Shown here in pieces: positions 37,998 to 47,562 of a stretch of DNA of 62,100 nucleotides. This stretch comes from Fuerstiella sp. Lineage in GTDB: Bacteria; Planctomycetota; Planctomycetia; Planctomycetales; Planctomycetaceae. The notes under the pieces were generated by a model. The model did not search any database, was not told where the DNA came from, and was given only the letters and a program-made list of their open reading frames with translations. The stretch's first letter is position 1. Every line of letters begins with the position of its first letter. The stretch covers positions 1-62,100 of the forward strand of contig JAPYTO010000009.1 in the NCBI GenBank assembly GCA_029941865.1, read 5' to 3'. The translations under genes and the position numbers were made by a program.

Positions 37998-38092
37998 GGA
38001 ACGGAGTGGGATTCGAGCCCACCGGCGATGCGTTAACACCACTCAACGCTTTTGAAGTCTGAGGCGGGTACCAGAGCAGCAAACTCAGTTCC
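37998..38092 (-). pseudogene. tRNA-Sec-like pseudogene
   Basis: These 95 nt align with the functional tRNA-Sec over the whole length, with identical TTCAAAA anticodon-loop and TGAGTGGTGTTAACGCATC variable-arm sequences. The T-arm is still paired (GTGGG/CCCAC), the variable arm keeps pairing through wobble, and the acceptor has one mismatch. The anticodon stem, however, reads TCAGA/AGCGT and cannot pair beyond one base. It lies 31 bases after the selD stop, in the same direction. Most likely a decayed duplicate; an unusual functional variant is not excluded. Confidence 0.7.
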
Positions 38093-38123
38093 GTGCGTCA
38101 CGCTCCTCTGATCGAGATGGGGT

Positions 38124-40349
38124 TCACTCCACCACGATCGAACGTTTCTCTCCGTTTCTCTCGCAGACCTGGCCAATGCACACCGGGTCCGGAAGGCCGG
38201 TGTTCTGCACGGCCGCAACAAAGTCGTCGACCGTTGCTGCCGATACACCCAGCAGCAGACCGCCGCATGTCTGAGGGTCGAACAGGGCCTGATACTGCGC
38301 CGTCATCTGCTGGTCAGATGTTGCCGATATTTTTCCTCCGACGCGGCGATTCTGCGGCGCGAGCGTGCTTTCGATGCCAGCGTTGCATGCGTCGACGACG
38401 CCGGGCAAGAGGGGAACGTTCGAAAGGTCCAGCGTGGCGGCGACGTTGCTGGCTGTCAGCATTTCGACAAGATGTCCGGCCAGTCCGAAGCCGGTTACGT
38501 CAGTTCCAGCGCAGATGCCCAGTTGTCCGGCAATAGCCGCCAACGTGTGCTGCCGCATCAACATCGTATCGATCAGCGAATCGTACGCCCTGGCCGAGCA
38601 TTGAGATCTCATGTGGGCGGCCAGCAGGATTCCGATGCCCAGCGGCTTGGTCAGAAACAGTCTGTCACCGATCCGGAGATTCTTTTTCTGCAGTAGCGTT
38701 TCGCACAATGGTTCACCGAGCACCGTAAAGCCGACTTCCAGCCGCGGCCCGACAATTGTGTGGCCGCCCACAATGTCCGCATTCAACGCCTGGAATTCGT
38801 ATAGTGCTCCCTGCAGTAATTCATTCAACGCGCGCCGTTGTGAGACAGCGTCACCTTCAGGCAGAACGATGTTGGCGACGGCCGACCTGACCGACGCTCC
38901 CATGGCGATCAAATCGCTGGCAGAATGTAAGGCGGCGATTCGACCGGCCAGGTACATGTCGTCAAACGGAGTGGTGAAGAAGTCCGTCGACACGACCACC
39001 TGACCTCCGGTCGACAATGGAACAACGGCGGCGTCGTCCATCTGTACCTGACCGGCACCGTTATTCGAGCTGTTCACGGCCAGCGAGGCCAGCGCTGATT
39101 CCAGAACATCGGAGCCCAGTTTGCAGCCGCAGCCTTTGCACTGCATTTGTGCCATGCTGTCGGGCATGTCATACAACATGCGGAACATGTTCATGAATCG
39201 TCCGTCAATTCGATCCTTCAGACGCTTGACCCAGCGACCGGAAAAGCTTTTGCCTTTCCACTCGCCGATCGCGCGGCCGTCGCCGGTGTTCAGCAGTTTC
39301 AGGAATGATTGTTGAGGAACGTAGGTTGTCAGCGGCTGATCACGCAGTATTCGCTGCACGTTTTCCCACAATATCGGTCCCTGACGAACCGCATAGACAC
39401 CGGCTTTGGGCAGGTCTTCGCTGACGATCGCACCCGTATCACCAACCGCGAACACAGGTTGTCCGGAAATCGACTGCAAGGTGGCATTGGTGGCAATGAA
39501 TCCTCGATCATTCAGCGGCACATTCAGCTGTGACAGCAATTCGGGCGGAACAGCGCCCGTGGCCCAGATGACAACATCGGCATCACGAACACTGCCGTCC
39601 GCCAATGTGATAGTCGAGGATGAAACTTTCTGAATCGATTGACCGGTTACCACAGAGATGTTGCGTTTCGAGATTTCTGCTGCCACCCGCTGCCGCATCG
39701 AATCGCACGCGGACTCCAGAATCCGTTCACTTCGAGTAATCAATTCCAGTTCCAGCTCAACATTGCAGACTGAGGCCACGAACGGCGGCAGGCAGAACAC
39801 GATCTCAATTCCTGCCACGCCACCGCCAATAACAACAATCTTCAGCCGCCCTGAGTTCTCAGTGCCGGCGTCACGGTTCGTCGCAGCCGAAGCGCGGTCG
39901 GACTGGATACGAATTATCGCTGACCGCAGCCGCTGCAGAAACGTCTGCATGGGTTTGATTGTGACCAGAAATTCACCATCATTTGTGACACCCTCCATCG
40001 ACGGCACGGAACCAATGCCCACCGATAGCACGTCGAACGGCACGGCCGGTCGATTCCGGAACAGCACTTCGTGGCGTTCGATATCCAGGCCGGCAACGTC
40101 GTCCACGATCAGCCGAGCGCCGACGGCCGAACATAATCTGACCAGATCGATCTCCATTTCGGACGGCGGGATCTGTTGTCCCAGCACGGCCGGCAACATT
40201 CCGGAATACGTCGCGATCGAATTATCTGAGATGCACGTGAGACTGGTGTTGGCAATCTGATTGTCCCGCCACATTTTCACCACGTGCGCGTTGGTATGTC
40301 CGACGCCCAGTAGAACGACGTGTTTGCTCGGCAGTCGTTCGGCGTTCAC
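38124..40349 (-). CDS. selD: Selenide, water dikinase fused to an FAD/NAD(P) oxidoreductase domain
   Basis: The 741-residue protein has two parts. Residues about 10-390 are a pyridine nucleotide-disulfide oxidoreductase domain of NDH-2 type (VVLLGVGHTNAHVVKMW, VVIGGGVAGIEIVFCLPP, ADVVIWATGAVPP, VFAVGDTG). Residues about 400-741 are SelD, which makes selenophosphate from selenide and ATP: GCGCKLG places catalytic Cys407 and Lys410, followed by VVSTDFFTTPFDD and NADIVGGHT. The catalytic residue is Cys, not Sec. Such fusions are known; the oxidoreductase may prepare the selenium substrate. The start overlaps the selA stop by 4 bases, so the pair is an operon. Confidence 0.93.
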   Translation of the reverse strand: MNAERLPSKHVVLLGVGHTNAHVVKMWRDNQIANTSLTCISDNSIATYSGMLPAVLGQQIPPSEMEIDLVRLCSAVGARLIVDDVAGLDIERHEVLFRNRPAVPFDVLSVGIGSVPSMEGVTNDGEFLVTIKPMQTFLQRLRSAIIRIQSDRASAATNRDAGTENSGRLKIVVIGGGVAGIEIVFCLPPFVASVCNVELELELITRSERILESACDSMRQRVAAEISKRNISVVTGQSIQKVSSSTITLADGSVRDADVVIWATGAVPPELLSQLNVPLNDRGFIATNATLQSISGQPVFAVGDTGAIVSEDLPKAGVYAVRQGPILWENVQRILRDQPLTTYVPQQSFLKLLNTGDGRAIGEWKGKSFSGRWVKRLKDRIDGRFMNMFRMLYDMPDSMAQMQCKGCGCKLGSDVLESALASLAVNSSNNGAGQVQMDDAAVVPLSTGGQVVVSTDFFTTPFDDMYLAGRIAALHSASDLIAMGASVRSAVANIVLPEGDAVSQRRALNELLQGALYEFQALNADIVGGHTIVGPRLEVGFTVLGEPLCETLLQKKNLRIGDRLFLTKPLGIGILLAAHMRSQCSARAYDSLIDTMLMRQHTLAAIAGQLGICAGTDVTGFGLAGHLVEMLTASNVAATLDLSNVPLLPGVVDACNAGIESTLAPQNRRVGGKISATSDQQMTAQYQALFDPQTCGGLLLGVSAATVDDFVAAVQNTGLPDPVCIGQVCERNGEKRSIVVE

Positions 40350-41767
40350 TCGCTGTCGCCTTCCGGTGGGCTTGACGGTGTTGCAGCCTGACCTGAAAGA
40401 GCGTTGGTCAGTTGTTGTGCCAGCGTGTCCAGTTGCTCAACTGCCACTGTTCTGAGATCCAGCAGCACTGCGTCGTCGTTTATGCGGCACAGGACGGCCG
40501 GACTTCCGCCGCGTAGTCGTATGGCTACGTCCTGAATTGAATCACCCGTGATCCGCAGACCGAAGCCCGGGATCTGTGAACCGGGCACTGAGCCACCACC
40601 GACTTCCGACGTGCATTCGGTCACTTCCACGGAAAAATGTGGCGGCACCGACAGGCTGTTGCAGACGGTCTCGCATTTTTCTCGCAGGTTGTCGGTCGTG
40701 CGAGACATCATTTGCAGCAATGGCAGCTCTTTGGCAGCCGTGCCTGCCAGATGAATTTCCGTGGTCGCTTCGATCGCCGCCAGTGTGACCTTGTCGACTC
40801 GCAACGCTCTCATCATTGGATTCCGGCGCAGCGCCTCAACCCATTTTGATTTGCCAACGATGATGCCCGCCTGAGGTCCGCCGAACAGTTTGTCTCCACT
40901 GAATAACGTCAGATCCGCGCCGGCGGCCACGCTGTTCGGAACCGTCGGTTCGCGCAGACCGAACGTTGCCAGGTCCTGCATGCAGCCGCTGCCAACATCG
41001 TCAACCACCGGGATGTTGCGTTCCTGTCCCAGAGCAACCAGATCGACGATGTCTGGTTCCGTGACGAATCCGCCCTGATAGAAGTTGCTGCGGTGTACAC
41101 GAATGATTGCTCCCGTGTGTTCACTGATTGCGTCTTCATAGTCACGAAGATAGGTGCGGTTCGTGGTGCCGACTTCCTTCAGCACTGCGCCCGATGCTGT
41201 GAAAACTTCCGGCAGTCGAAAGCCGCCGCCGATCTCCACCAACTGACTTCGTGACACAATGACATCTTTTCCGGTCGCCAGGGTCTGCAGAACCAGCATC
41301 GTGGCAGCCGCACAATTATTGACGATCGCGGCATCTTCGGCACCCGTGAGTTGCCGCAGCAGATCGCTGATTCGTTCTCCGCGCCTGTTGCGTTTACCGC
41401 TCTGCAGATTCATTTCGACGTTGGCATAGCCGCTGGATTCCAGCATGCGCTGGATGGCACGTTCTGCCAATGGAGCTCGGCCCAGATTTGTATGCAGCAG
41501 TATGCCGGTCGCGTTGATGACCCGTTGTTGACGTCGACCGTCTTCAACCTGTTTCTGTTCCAGTGTTCGTGCGACGACAAAGTTGGCGGCCGCATCCGGA
41601 TCCAGTTCCGCGCCGGCAAGGATTGCCTCCCGACAATCATCGACGCCTTGCCGGATCCATGCGACGATCTGTTGCCGCGGAAAAAGTTCGGCGACCGATA
41701 CCAATTGCGGATGGCGCAGAACGTGGTCTACAGCGGGAAGGCTTCTCAGAGATTGAGCACTGGACAT
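40346..41767 (-). CDS. selA: L-seryl-tRNA(Sec) selenium transferase
   Basis: The 473-residue PLP enzyme converts seryl-tRNA-Sec to selenocysteyl-tRNA-Sec. Recognised features are RVINATGILLHTNLGRAPLA, NNCAAATMLVLQTLA, VVDDVGSGCM and LFSGDKLFGGPQAG, with Lys293 as the PLP-binding residue (close to Lys295 of E. coli). The C-terminal GLRITGDSIQDVAIRLRGG is also typical. The ATG at 41767 (MSSAQSLRSLP) is chosen because it matches SelA N-termini; the longer frame adds 34 unlike residues. It is translationally coupled to selD. Confidence 0.96.
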   Translation of the reverse strand: MSSAQSLRSLPAVDHVLRHPQLVSVAELFPRQQIVAWIRQGVDDCREAILAGAELDPDAAANFVVARTLEQKQVEDGRRQQRVINATGILLHTNLGRAPLAERAIQRMLESSGYANVEMNLQSGKRNRRGERISDLLRQLTGAEDAAIVNNCAAATMLVLQTLATGKDVIVSRSQLVEIGGGFRLPEVFTASGAVLKEVGTTNRTYLRDYEDAISEHTGAIIRVHRSNFYQGGFVTEPDIVDLVALGQERNIPVVDDVGSGCMQDLATFGLREPTVPNSVAAGADLTLFSGDKLFGGPQAGIIVGKSKWVEALRRNPMMRALRVDKVTLAAIEATTEIHLAGTAAKELPLLQMMSRTTDNLREKCETVCNSLSVPPHFSVEVTECTSEVGGGSVPGSQIPGFGLRITGDSIQDVAIRLRGGSPAVLCRINDDAVLLDLRTVAVEQLDTLAQQLTNALSGQAATPSSPPEGDSE

Positions 41768-42097
41768 AAAGGACTCTAGGTACGGATACAGATGTCGAAT
41801 TGGCTGGGGCACTCCGCTTTTGAGCTGCGTCGGCCAGCGGCACTGCTGCAACAACAGGCGAATCTTCACCGCCGTTATCGACAGGTCGTTGAAGATGTCC
41901 TGCGGGAAGGCGAACGAGTGGCGTCACAGCATACCGATGATACCCTGATCGACTGCGACAGACTATGCTGTGATTGAAAACGAAAGTTTTTTGATTCCTC
42001 GCTGTTTCCATTCGGCGGATGTCTGGCTGGTTGGATAATATATCGGGTGTTCTGCCCGCCCGGAACCTCTGCGCACTCGTTCTGTTGAAGCCCACCT
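41768..42097. other. Divergent promoter region of selA and the PSCyt1 gene
   Basis: The 330 bases separate two divergent operons. No gene or clear operator is visible; an AT-rich patch (GGATAATATATCG, about 42032-42044) might be part of the rightward promoter. Confidence 0.35.
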
Positions 42098-45000
42098 GTG
42101 AAAAACCACCGCGACAATGTGACGACGTATCGGCTGCGCTCATTCACGATTGTGTTTGGGCTGGCAACAGCGGTCACCGCTATCGGGCAGGATTCGTCAA
42201 GCTCTGCGGGCTCTGCCGCTGGCAGTGACGGTGAGCGTTTCTTCTCTCAGAAGATTGAACCGTTGCTGAAATCGCACTGCTTTGGGTGTCATTCGCATGC
42301 GGCAGGCGAAATGGAAGGCGGCCTGACACTGGATAGTCGAAGCGGCTGGATTGAAGGGGGTGATGGTGGTCCGGCCATTGTGCCTGGTCAACCAGCCGAG
42401 AGTTTGCTTGTCAAAGCCGTTCGTCGTGTGGATTCCGAGCTGCAAATGCCGCCGGAGGAGAAACTATCGGACGCCAACATCGAACTGCTGGTCGAATGGA
42501 TCAAACGTGGGGCACCCGATCCCCGCACGTCTGACCACGTCGTCCGGGACGAAGTCGACCTCATGGATTGGTGGTCGCTGCGTCCGTTGCAGCGTCCCGC
42601 CGTTCCGGAATCGTCGAATCAAACCGACGGGCGCGGCAATGCGATCGACGCGTTTGTCGGGCATCGGCTTGGTGCGAAACGATTGACTCCGCTGTCGCAG
42701 GCTGACCGACCGACACTCATTCGGCGTTTGTATGTCGATCTTCACGGATTGCCACCGACGCCGGAGGCCGTGGCGGCGTTTGTGGCTGATTCTGATCCGC
42801 TGGCCTATGAGAAACTGGTCGATCGTTTGCTGGACTCTGAACGGTATGGCGAACGCTGGGCGCGACATTGGCTGGATACCGTTCACTTTGCAGATTCACA
42901 CGGTTGCGAACACGATGCATACCGCCCGCATGCCTGGCGCTATCGCGACTACGTTATTGAAAGTCTCAACCGTGACACTCCGTGGTCTCGGTTTATTCGT
43001 GAACAACTGGCGGCGGATCAGTTCTATCCGGACGAGACACGGTTGACAGCGGCTCTCGGGTTCATTGCAGCGGGACCATTGGAACTCAGCCGTGCCGGAA
43101 CCGCGCCTGTGACATTTGACTATCTCGACCGCGACGACATGGTGACGCAGACCATGGCGGCGTTTGCCAGCACCACCGCCAATTGTGCTCGGTGCCATGA
43201 CCATAAATTCGATCCGATCTCTCAGGAAGATTATTACTCGCTGCAGGCCGTGTTTGCGGGTGTCGGAAAAGGTGATGTTGAATTCGACGAAGACCCCGTC
43301 GTGGCGAACGCCCGACGTCGATGGAAGGCGCTGCTGGCCGCCACGGAAAGCAACGACCGGTCGATGCTGTTGGCACCGGAATACGTGGATGTCGTTGCTC
43401 AGTGGGAGCAGACGATTGAAGATCAACCGGCGATCTGGGAACCACTTTCGCCAGCCACGTTTTTGTCGACCGATGGAGCGACTTTGGAACGTCGCGAGGA
43501 CAATTCGCTGCTGGCATCGGGTGTTCGTCCGGAACAGGATACGTACACAATCACGGTCCCCACTTCGCTGACGAAGCTGACGGCACTGCGTCTGGACGTT
43601 CTGGCCGATGACAGCCTGCCAATGAAAGGGCCGGGTCGGCAGGACAACGGAAATCTGCATCTGACCGAGTTCGAGGCACTTGTCTTCGACCCTGATTCCG
43701 CCGCACCGACACGTCTGAAGATCAGCAAAGCGACGGCGGACTTTGATCAGGCCGGTTGGACGATTTCTCACGCACTTGACGGCGACCTGAAAACGGCCTG
43801 GGGAATCCATCCGAGCGTGGGAAAGTCCCATTACGCCGTCTTTGAACTGGAAGAGCCTCTGGATCTGAAACCGTTCAGCCAAATCGTCATTGTGCTGAAG
43901 CAACTTCATGGAGGCGGCCATTTGATCGGTCGCCTGAAGCTCTATGCGACGGCAGCCGACGGTGCGACGGCGGAAGTCCTGCCGGAGCTCGTGCGTTCCG
44001 GAATCAAGTTGCCACGGGATCAGCGATCCGACGACCAGAAAGCCGCCATCGCCGCTTACGCGTTGCGACGTCATGCTGATAAACAACTTGCCGGCTTGCC
44101 CGCAGCGGCGTCTGTGTATGCGGTGTCGACCGGCTATTCGCATGGGAAAAAATTGAACAGTCCGATGCCGCCCAGGGTCGTGCACGTGCTGCGTCGGGGC
44201 GACATTCACAAACCCGGCCAAGTCGCCGCGTCCGGAGCATTGGCGGCAATTACGACACTGCCAGGACGCTTCGAACTGAATGATCCGAACGACGAAGCTT
44301 CGCGCCGGGCGGCCCTGGCCGATTGGCTGGCGGCACCGGACAACCCGCTGTCGTGGCGCAGTATCGTCAATCGTGTCTGGTTCCATCACTTCGGGCGCGG
44401 CCTGTGCGACACACTCAACGATTTTGGTCGCATGGGCGGCACGCCGTCGCATCCCGAATTGCTGGACTGGCTGGCTGTTTGGTTTCGTGACGATGCCAAA
44501 GGATCGTTGAAACGACTGCACCGCCTGATTCTGCTGTCTTCAACCTATCAGCGACAGTCACAAGTGACCGCTGCGGCGACTCCGAATTCCGCACTTTCCA
44601 ATCCTCATTCCATGGACGCTCAGAACCGTTTTCTGTGGCGGATGAATCGTCGTCACCTGGACGCGGAATCGTTTCGCGATGCTGTGCTGCAGATCTCCGG
44701 CCGAATTGACCTGACGATGGGTGGTCCCGGTGTCCAGCAGTTCACCCAAACGACGGGTTCGCAGTTGACACCCAAGCTGCACTATGACGCTTTTGACTGG
44801 AATCTCCCTAGCGCTGCACGGCGGAGCATTTATCGGGTCGTCTGGCGAGGCATTGCGGATCCGTTTATGGAGTCACTCGATTTTCCAGACCTTGGACTGC
44901 TGGCTCCCCAGCGAGGTTTTTCGGTCTCTGCATTACAGGCATTAGCCGTTTTTAATAATGACTTTGTGCTGCATCACAGTCAGCTTCTGGCCGAAAAACT

Positions 45001-45175
45001 GAAAGCCAGCCATGCCACGGTCGGTGAACAGGTTGCTCGGGCCTGTCGCCTTGTCTTCCTGCGAGAGCCCGGCAAGGAAGAGAGTATGGTCCTTGTCGCG
45101 TACGTCACGCAACACGGTCTGGCGGCAATGTGTCGAGTACTGTTCAACAGCAACGAATTCATCTTTGTGGACTGA
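42098..45175 (+). CDS. PSCyt1-DUF1549-DUF1553 protein
   Basis: The 1025-residue protein (GTG start) has an N-terminal signal or membrane segment, then a planctomycete cytochrome c-like domain PSCyt1 with CFGCH (LLKSHCFGCHSHAAGEMEGG). DUF1549 follows (LIRRLYVDLHGLPPTPEAVA, YGERWARHWLDTVHFADSHG, NCARCHDHKFDPIS), with a second C-x-x-C-H motif. About 400 residues later comes DUF1553 (SWRSIVNRVWFHHFGRGL and the C-terminal FNSNEFIFVD); the insert between them (about 440-640) looks like a beta-sandwich. It is paired with DUF1501 two bases downstream. Possibly a periplasmic haem protein; the substrate is unknown. Confidence 0.92.
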   Translation: MKNHRDNVTTYRLRSFTIVFGLATAVTAIGQDSSSSAGSAAGSDGERFFSQKIEPLLKSHCFGCHSHAAGEMEGGLTLDSRSGWIEGGDGGPAIVPGQPAESLLVKAVRRVDSELQMPPEEKLSDANIELLVEWIKRGAPDPRTSDHVVRDEVDLMDWWSLRPLQRPAVPESSNQTDGRGNAIDAFVGHRLGAKRLTPLSQADRPTLIRRLYVDLHGLPPTPEAVAAFVADSDPLAYEKLVDRLLDSERYGERWARHWLDTVHFADSHGCEHDAYRPHAWRYRDYVIESLNRDTPWSRFIREQLAADQFYPDETRLTAALGFIAAGPLELSRAGTAPVTFDYLDRDDMVTQTMAAFASTTANCARCHDHKFDPISQEDYYSLQAVFAGVGKGDVEFDEDPVVANARRRWKALLAATESNDRSMLLAPEYVDVVAQWEQTIEDQPAIWEPLSPATFLSTDGATLERREDNSLLASGVRPEQDTYTITVPTSLTKLTALRLDVLADDSLPMKGPGRQDNGNLHLTEFEALVFDPDSAAPTRLKISKATADFDQAGWTISHALDGDLKTAWGIHPSVGKSHYAVFELEEPLDLKPFSQIVIVLKQLHGGGHLIGRLKLYATAADGATAEVLPELVRSGIKLPRDQRSDDQKAAIAAYALRRHADKQLAGLPAAASVYAVSTGYSHGKKLNSPMPPRVVHVLRRGDIHKPGQVAASGALAAITTLPGRFELNDPNDEASRRAALADWLAAPDNPLSWRSIVNRVWFHHFGRGLCDTLNDFGRMGGTPSHPELLDWLAVWFRDDAKGSLKRLHRLILLSSTYQRQSQVTAAATPNSALSNPHSMDAQNRFLWRMNRRHLDAESFRDAVLQISGRIDLTMGGPGVQQFTQTTGSQLTPKLHYDAFDWNLPSAARRSIYRVVWRGIADPFMESLDFPDLGLLAPQRGFSVSALQALAVFNNDFVLHHSQLLAEKLKASHATVGEQVARACRLVFLREPGKEESMVLVAYVTQHGLAAMCRVLFNSNEFIFVD

Positions 45176-45177
45176 GA

Positions 45178-46599
45178 ATGAAAAACTCGCGACGGCAATT
45201 CCTGTGGGATGTTGGCGGCGGCTTCGGCGGCCTGGCCCTTTCCCGGATGCTTGCGCAGGAGGCCTTGTCAGCAGACGGTGATCAGCCGAAACCGGAGTTC
45301 AACGGTGGCCTGCATCATCCGGCCAAAGTCAAACGAGTGATTCAGCTGTTCATGACGGGCGGTGCCAGTCCGATGGACACCTACGACTACAAGCCCGAGT
45401 TGGAGAAACTTCACGGTCAGAAACTGGGACCGGAAGAGAAACCGGAAGGCTTTACGGCGCCGCCTGGGGCGATCATGAAGAGCCCGTTCAAGTTCAAGCA
45501 ACATGGCGATAGCGGTCGTTGGGTCAGCAGCGTGTTTCCTCATCAGGCACAGGAAGTCGATGAGATGGCCTTCCTGATGGCGATGGCGTCGAAGACTAAT
45601 GTGCACGGGCCGGCAACCTACATGATGAACTCCGGTTTTGTGTTGCCGGGATTTCCAAGTATGGGTGCGTGGATTTCCTATGGGCTGGGAAATCTCACCG
45701 ACGAACTGCCAACCTTCGTTGTGCTGCCGGATGCTGCAGGGTTGCCGTACAACCAGAAGGGGCCATTTTCGTCGGGTTTTCTTCCGGCCGTACATCAGGG
45801 CACGATCATCAACGCCACGGGCAGGAGCCCCGTTCCCGATCTGTTTGCCAATGAGCGGTACCAGTTCGCAACATCAGCGGCCGACCGCGATGGCTTCGCC
45901 CTGCTGCGGAAGCTGAACGCTGATCACGCGGCGGACAATGCTGATGATTCGCGACTCGATGCCCGCATTCAGTCCTACGAACTTGCGGCCCGTATGCAGT
46001 TGTCCGCTCCTGAGGCCTTCGATGTTACAAGCGAAAGCGAAACGACACACAAGGCCTACGGTCTGGACAACAAGCCGACGGAAGACTTTGGACGTCGTTG
46101 TCTGCTGGCACGCAGGCTTGTTGAGCGAGGCACTCGGTTTGTGCAGGTCTGGAGCGGTCAGCAGGGAGCGACGGGCAATTGGGACAATCACGGCAGTATT
46201 CCGAAAGAGTTGCCACCGATTGCCCTTTCGGTTGATCAGCCTATCGCCGCCCTGCTCCGCGATCTGAAGTCACGCGGGCTGTTCGACGACACTCTGTTGA
46301 TCTGGACGACCGAATTTGGCCGTACACCATTTGCTCAGGGTGGCGATGGTCGGGATCACAACGGCGGATCATTTGTCACCTGGCTGACCGGTGCGGGCAT
46401 CAAAGCGGGTGTCAGCTATGGCCAAAGCGACGATTGGGGTTATAAGGCCGCCACAGGTAAAACCTACTGTTACGACTTTCACGCAACTGTGCTGCATCTG
46501 TTGGGGATCGACCACAAACGTCTGAGCTACCGCCAGAATGGCATCGACCGCCGACTGACCGACGTCCACGGAAACGTTGTGCACGAGATTCTGTCATGA
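45178..46599 (+). CDS. DUF1501 protein with Tat-type signal
   Basis: A 473-residue partner of the preceding PSCyt1/DUF1553 gene. Signal: SRRQFLWDVGGGFGGLALSRM. Core motifs: RVIQLFMTGGASPMDTYDYKP, GPATYMMNSGFVLPGFPSMG, DTLLIWTTEFGRTP and RDHNGGSFVTWLTGAG. The start at 45178 follows the upstream stop by 2 bases. The gene order is PSCyt1/DUF1553 then DUF1501, the reverse of the pair at 17488-20780. Confidence 0.93.
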   Translation: MKNSRRQFLWDVGGGFGGLALSRMLAQEALSADGDQPKPEFNGGLHHPAKVKRVIQLFMTGGASPMDTYDYKPELEKLHGQKLGPEEKPEGFTAPPGAIMKSPFKFKQHGDSGRWVSSVFPHQAQEVDEMAFLMAMASKTNVHGPATYMMNSGFVLPGFPSMGAWISYGLGNLTDELPTFVVLPDAAGLPYNQKGPFSSGFLPAVHQGTIINATGRSPVPDLFANERYQFATSAADRDGFALLRKLNADHAADNADDSRLDARIQSYELAARMQLSAPEAFDVTSESETTHKAYGLDNKPTEDFGRRCLLARRLVERGTRFVQVWSGQQGATGNWDNHGSIPKELPPIALSVDQPIAALLRDLKSRGLFDDTLLIWTTEFGRTPFAQGGDGRDHNGGSFVTWLTGAGIKAGVSYGQSDDWGYKAATGKTYCYDFHATVLHLLGIDHKRLSYRQNGIDRRLTDVHGNVVHEILS

Positions 46600-46778
46600 A
46601 CAGGTCCGACTCGTACGCTGACCGATTGAGCAATAATCCGGCTACCCACCAGTCCAAATCCACAATCCGTGACTGCACGCTGCCGTCAGGATGTTCTTTG
46701 TAGTGAATTGCACCGTGTTGGCGTTCAACGTCATACTGCACACAATTACATTTTCTACATTCGACAAACGGGGACGCC

Positions 46779-47441
46779 ATGCACAAGTATGTCATCATGG
46801 GGGTTCAGGGATGCGGCAAAGGTACTCAGGCAAAAATGCTGGCCGACGATTTTGATCTGGTCCACATCAGTGTGGGCGATCTTTTTCGATGGAACATCCA
46901 GAACCACACCAAACTTGCAGCACGCATTAAACGCATTATCGTTGAGGGCCAGCTTGTGCCTGATGAAATCGTTGAAGAGCTCATCCGGAAACGTCTGGAT
47001 GATCATGACTGGAACTTTGGTTACATTCTCGATGGCTTTCCTCGCAACGGGCGACAAGCCCTGTTCTTTCTCGAGAGCTACGACATCGATGCCGTGATCC
47101 ATATTGACGTTCCTGATGACGTCGTGCTTCAGCGGGTCCTGTCACGCCGACTGTGCAGCCAATGTGGGCTGGACTACAACGTGATTCATCATCGGCCGGC
47201 GGTGGAAAATCAGTGCGACGTGTGCGGTGGCGAACTGGTTACTCGGCCCGACGATAACGAAGCCGCGGTCAAAGAACGTCTGGATACCTATCACAGCAAG
47301 ACCGAACCGGCGGTGGAGTTGTTCGCCAGGAAGGAGCTGATCGTGAATGTTGACGGTACGTTGCCTCCGGGTGAAGTTCAGGCTGCAATTCGCACGCGTT
47401 TGAACCTGCGGCAAAGAACTGCGGACTCACAGACAGGTTGA
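46779..47441 (+). CDS. adk: Adenylate kinase
   Basis: The 220-residue enzyme interconverts ATP, AMP and ADP. The P-loop is GVQGCGKGTQA, the AMP-binding part ISVGDLFRWN, and the signature ILDGFPRNGRQA is clear. The LID is of the long, zinc-binding kind with four Cys (CSQC ... CDVC). Both neighbours are unrelated, so it seems to be its own transcription unit. Confidence 0.95.
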   Translation: MHKYVIMGVQGCGKGTQAKMLADDFDLVHISVGDLFRWNIQNHTKLAARIKRIIVEGQLVPDEIVEELIRKRLDDHDWNFGYILDGFPRNGRQALFFLESYDIDAVIHIDVPDDVVLQRVLSRRLCSQCGLDYNVIHHRPAVENQCDVCGGELVTRPDDNEAAVKERLDTYHSKTEPAVELFARKELIVNVDGTLPPGEVQAAIRTRLNLRQRTADSQTG

Positions 47442-47481
47442 TGGAACGACGAATTAAATCGGTAAATCGGTCCTGTGACGT

Positions 47482-47505
47482 GGTGCGTGCAAGCACGCAC
47501 CCTAC
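47482..47505. repeat. REP-like hairpin with GTAG head
   Basis: GGTGCGTGC-AA-GCACGCACC (9-bp stem) followed by CTAC, which is GTAG read on the other strand. Same design as the hairpins at 563-583 and 880-900 but with a different stem. It lies between adk and the SMP-30-like gene. Confidence 0.65.
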
Positions 47506-47562
47506 TCCGCTATGGTCTGGGCGAATCATTCTTCATCTCATCAACACGAAGGTAAATGCGTC

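Noticed and set aside
42896..44521. A 541-codon frame opposite the PSCyt1/DUF1553 gene
   Set aside because: It is antisense to a well-supported gene and has shadow-type composition.
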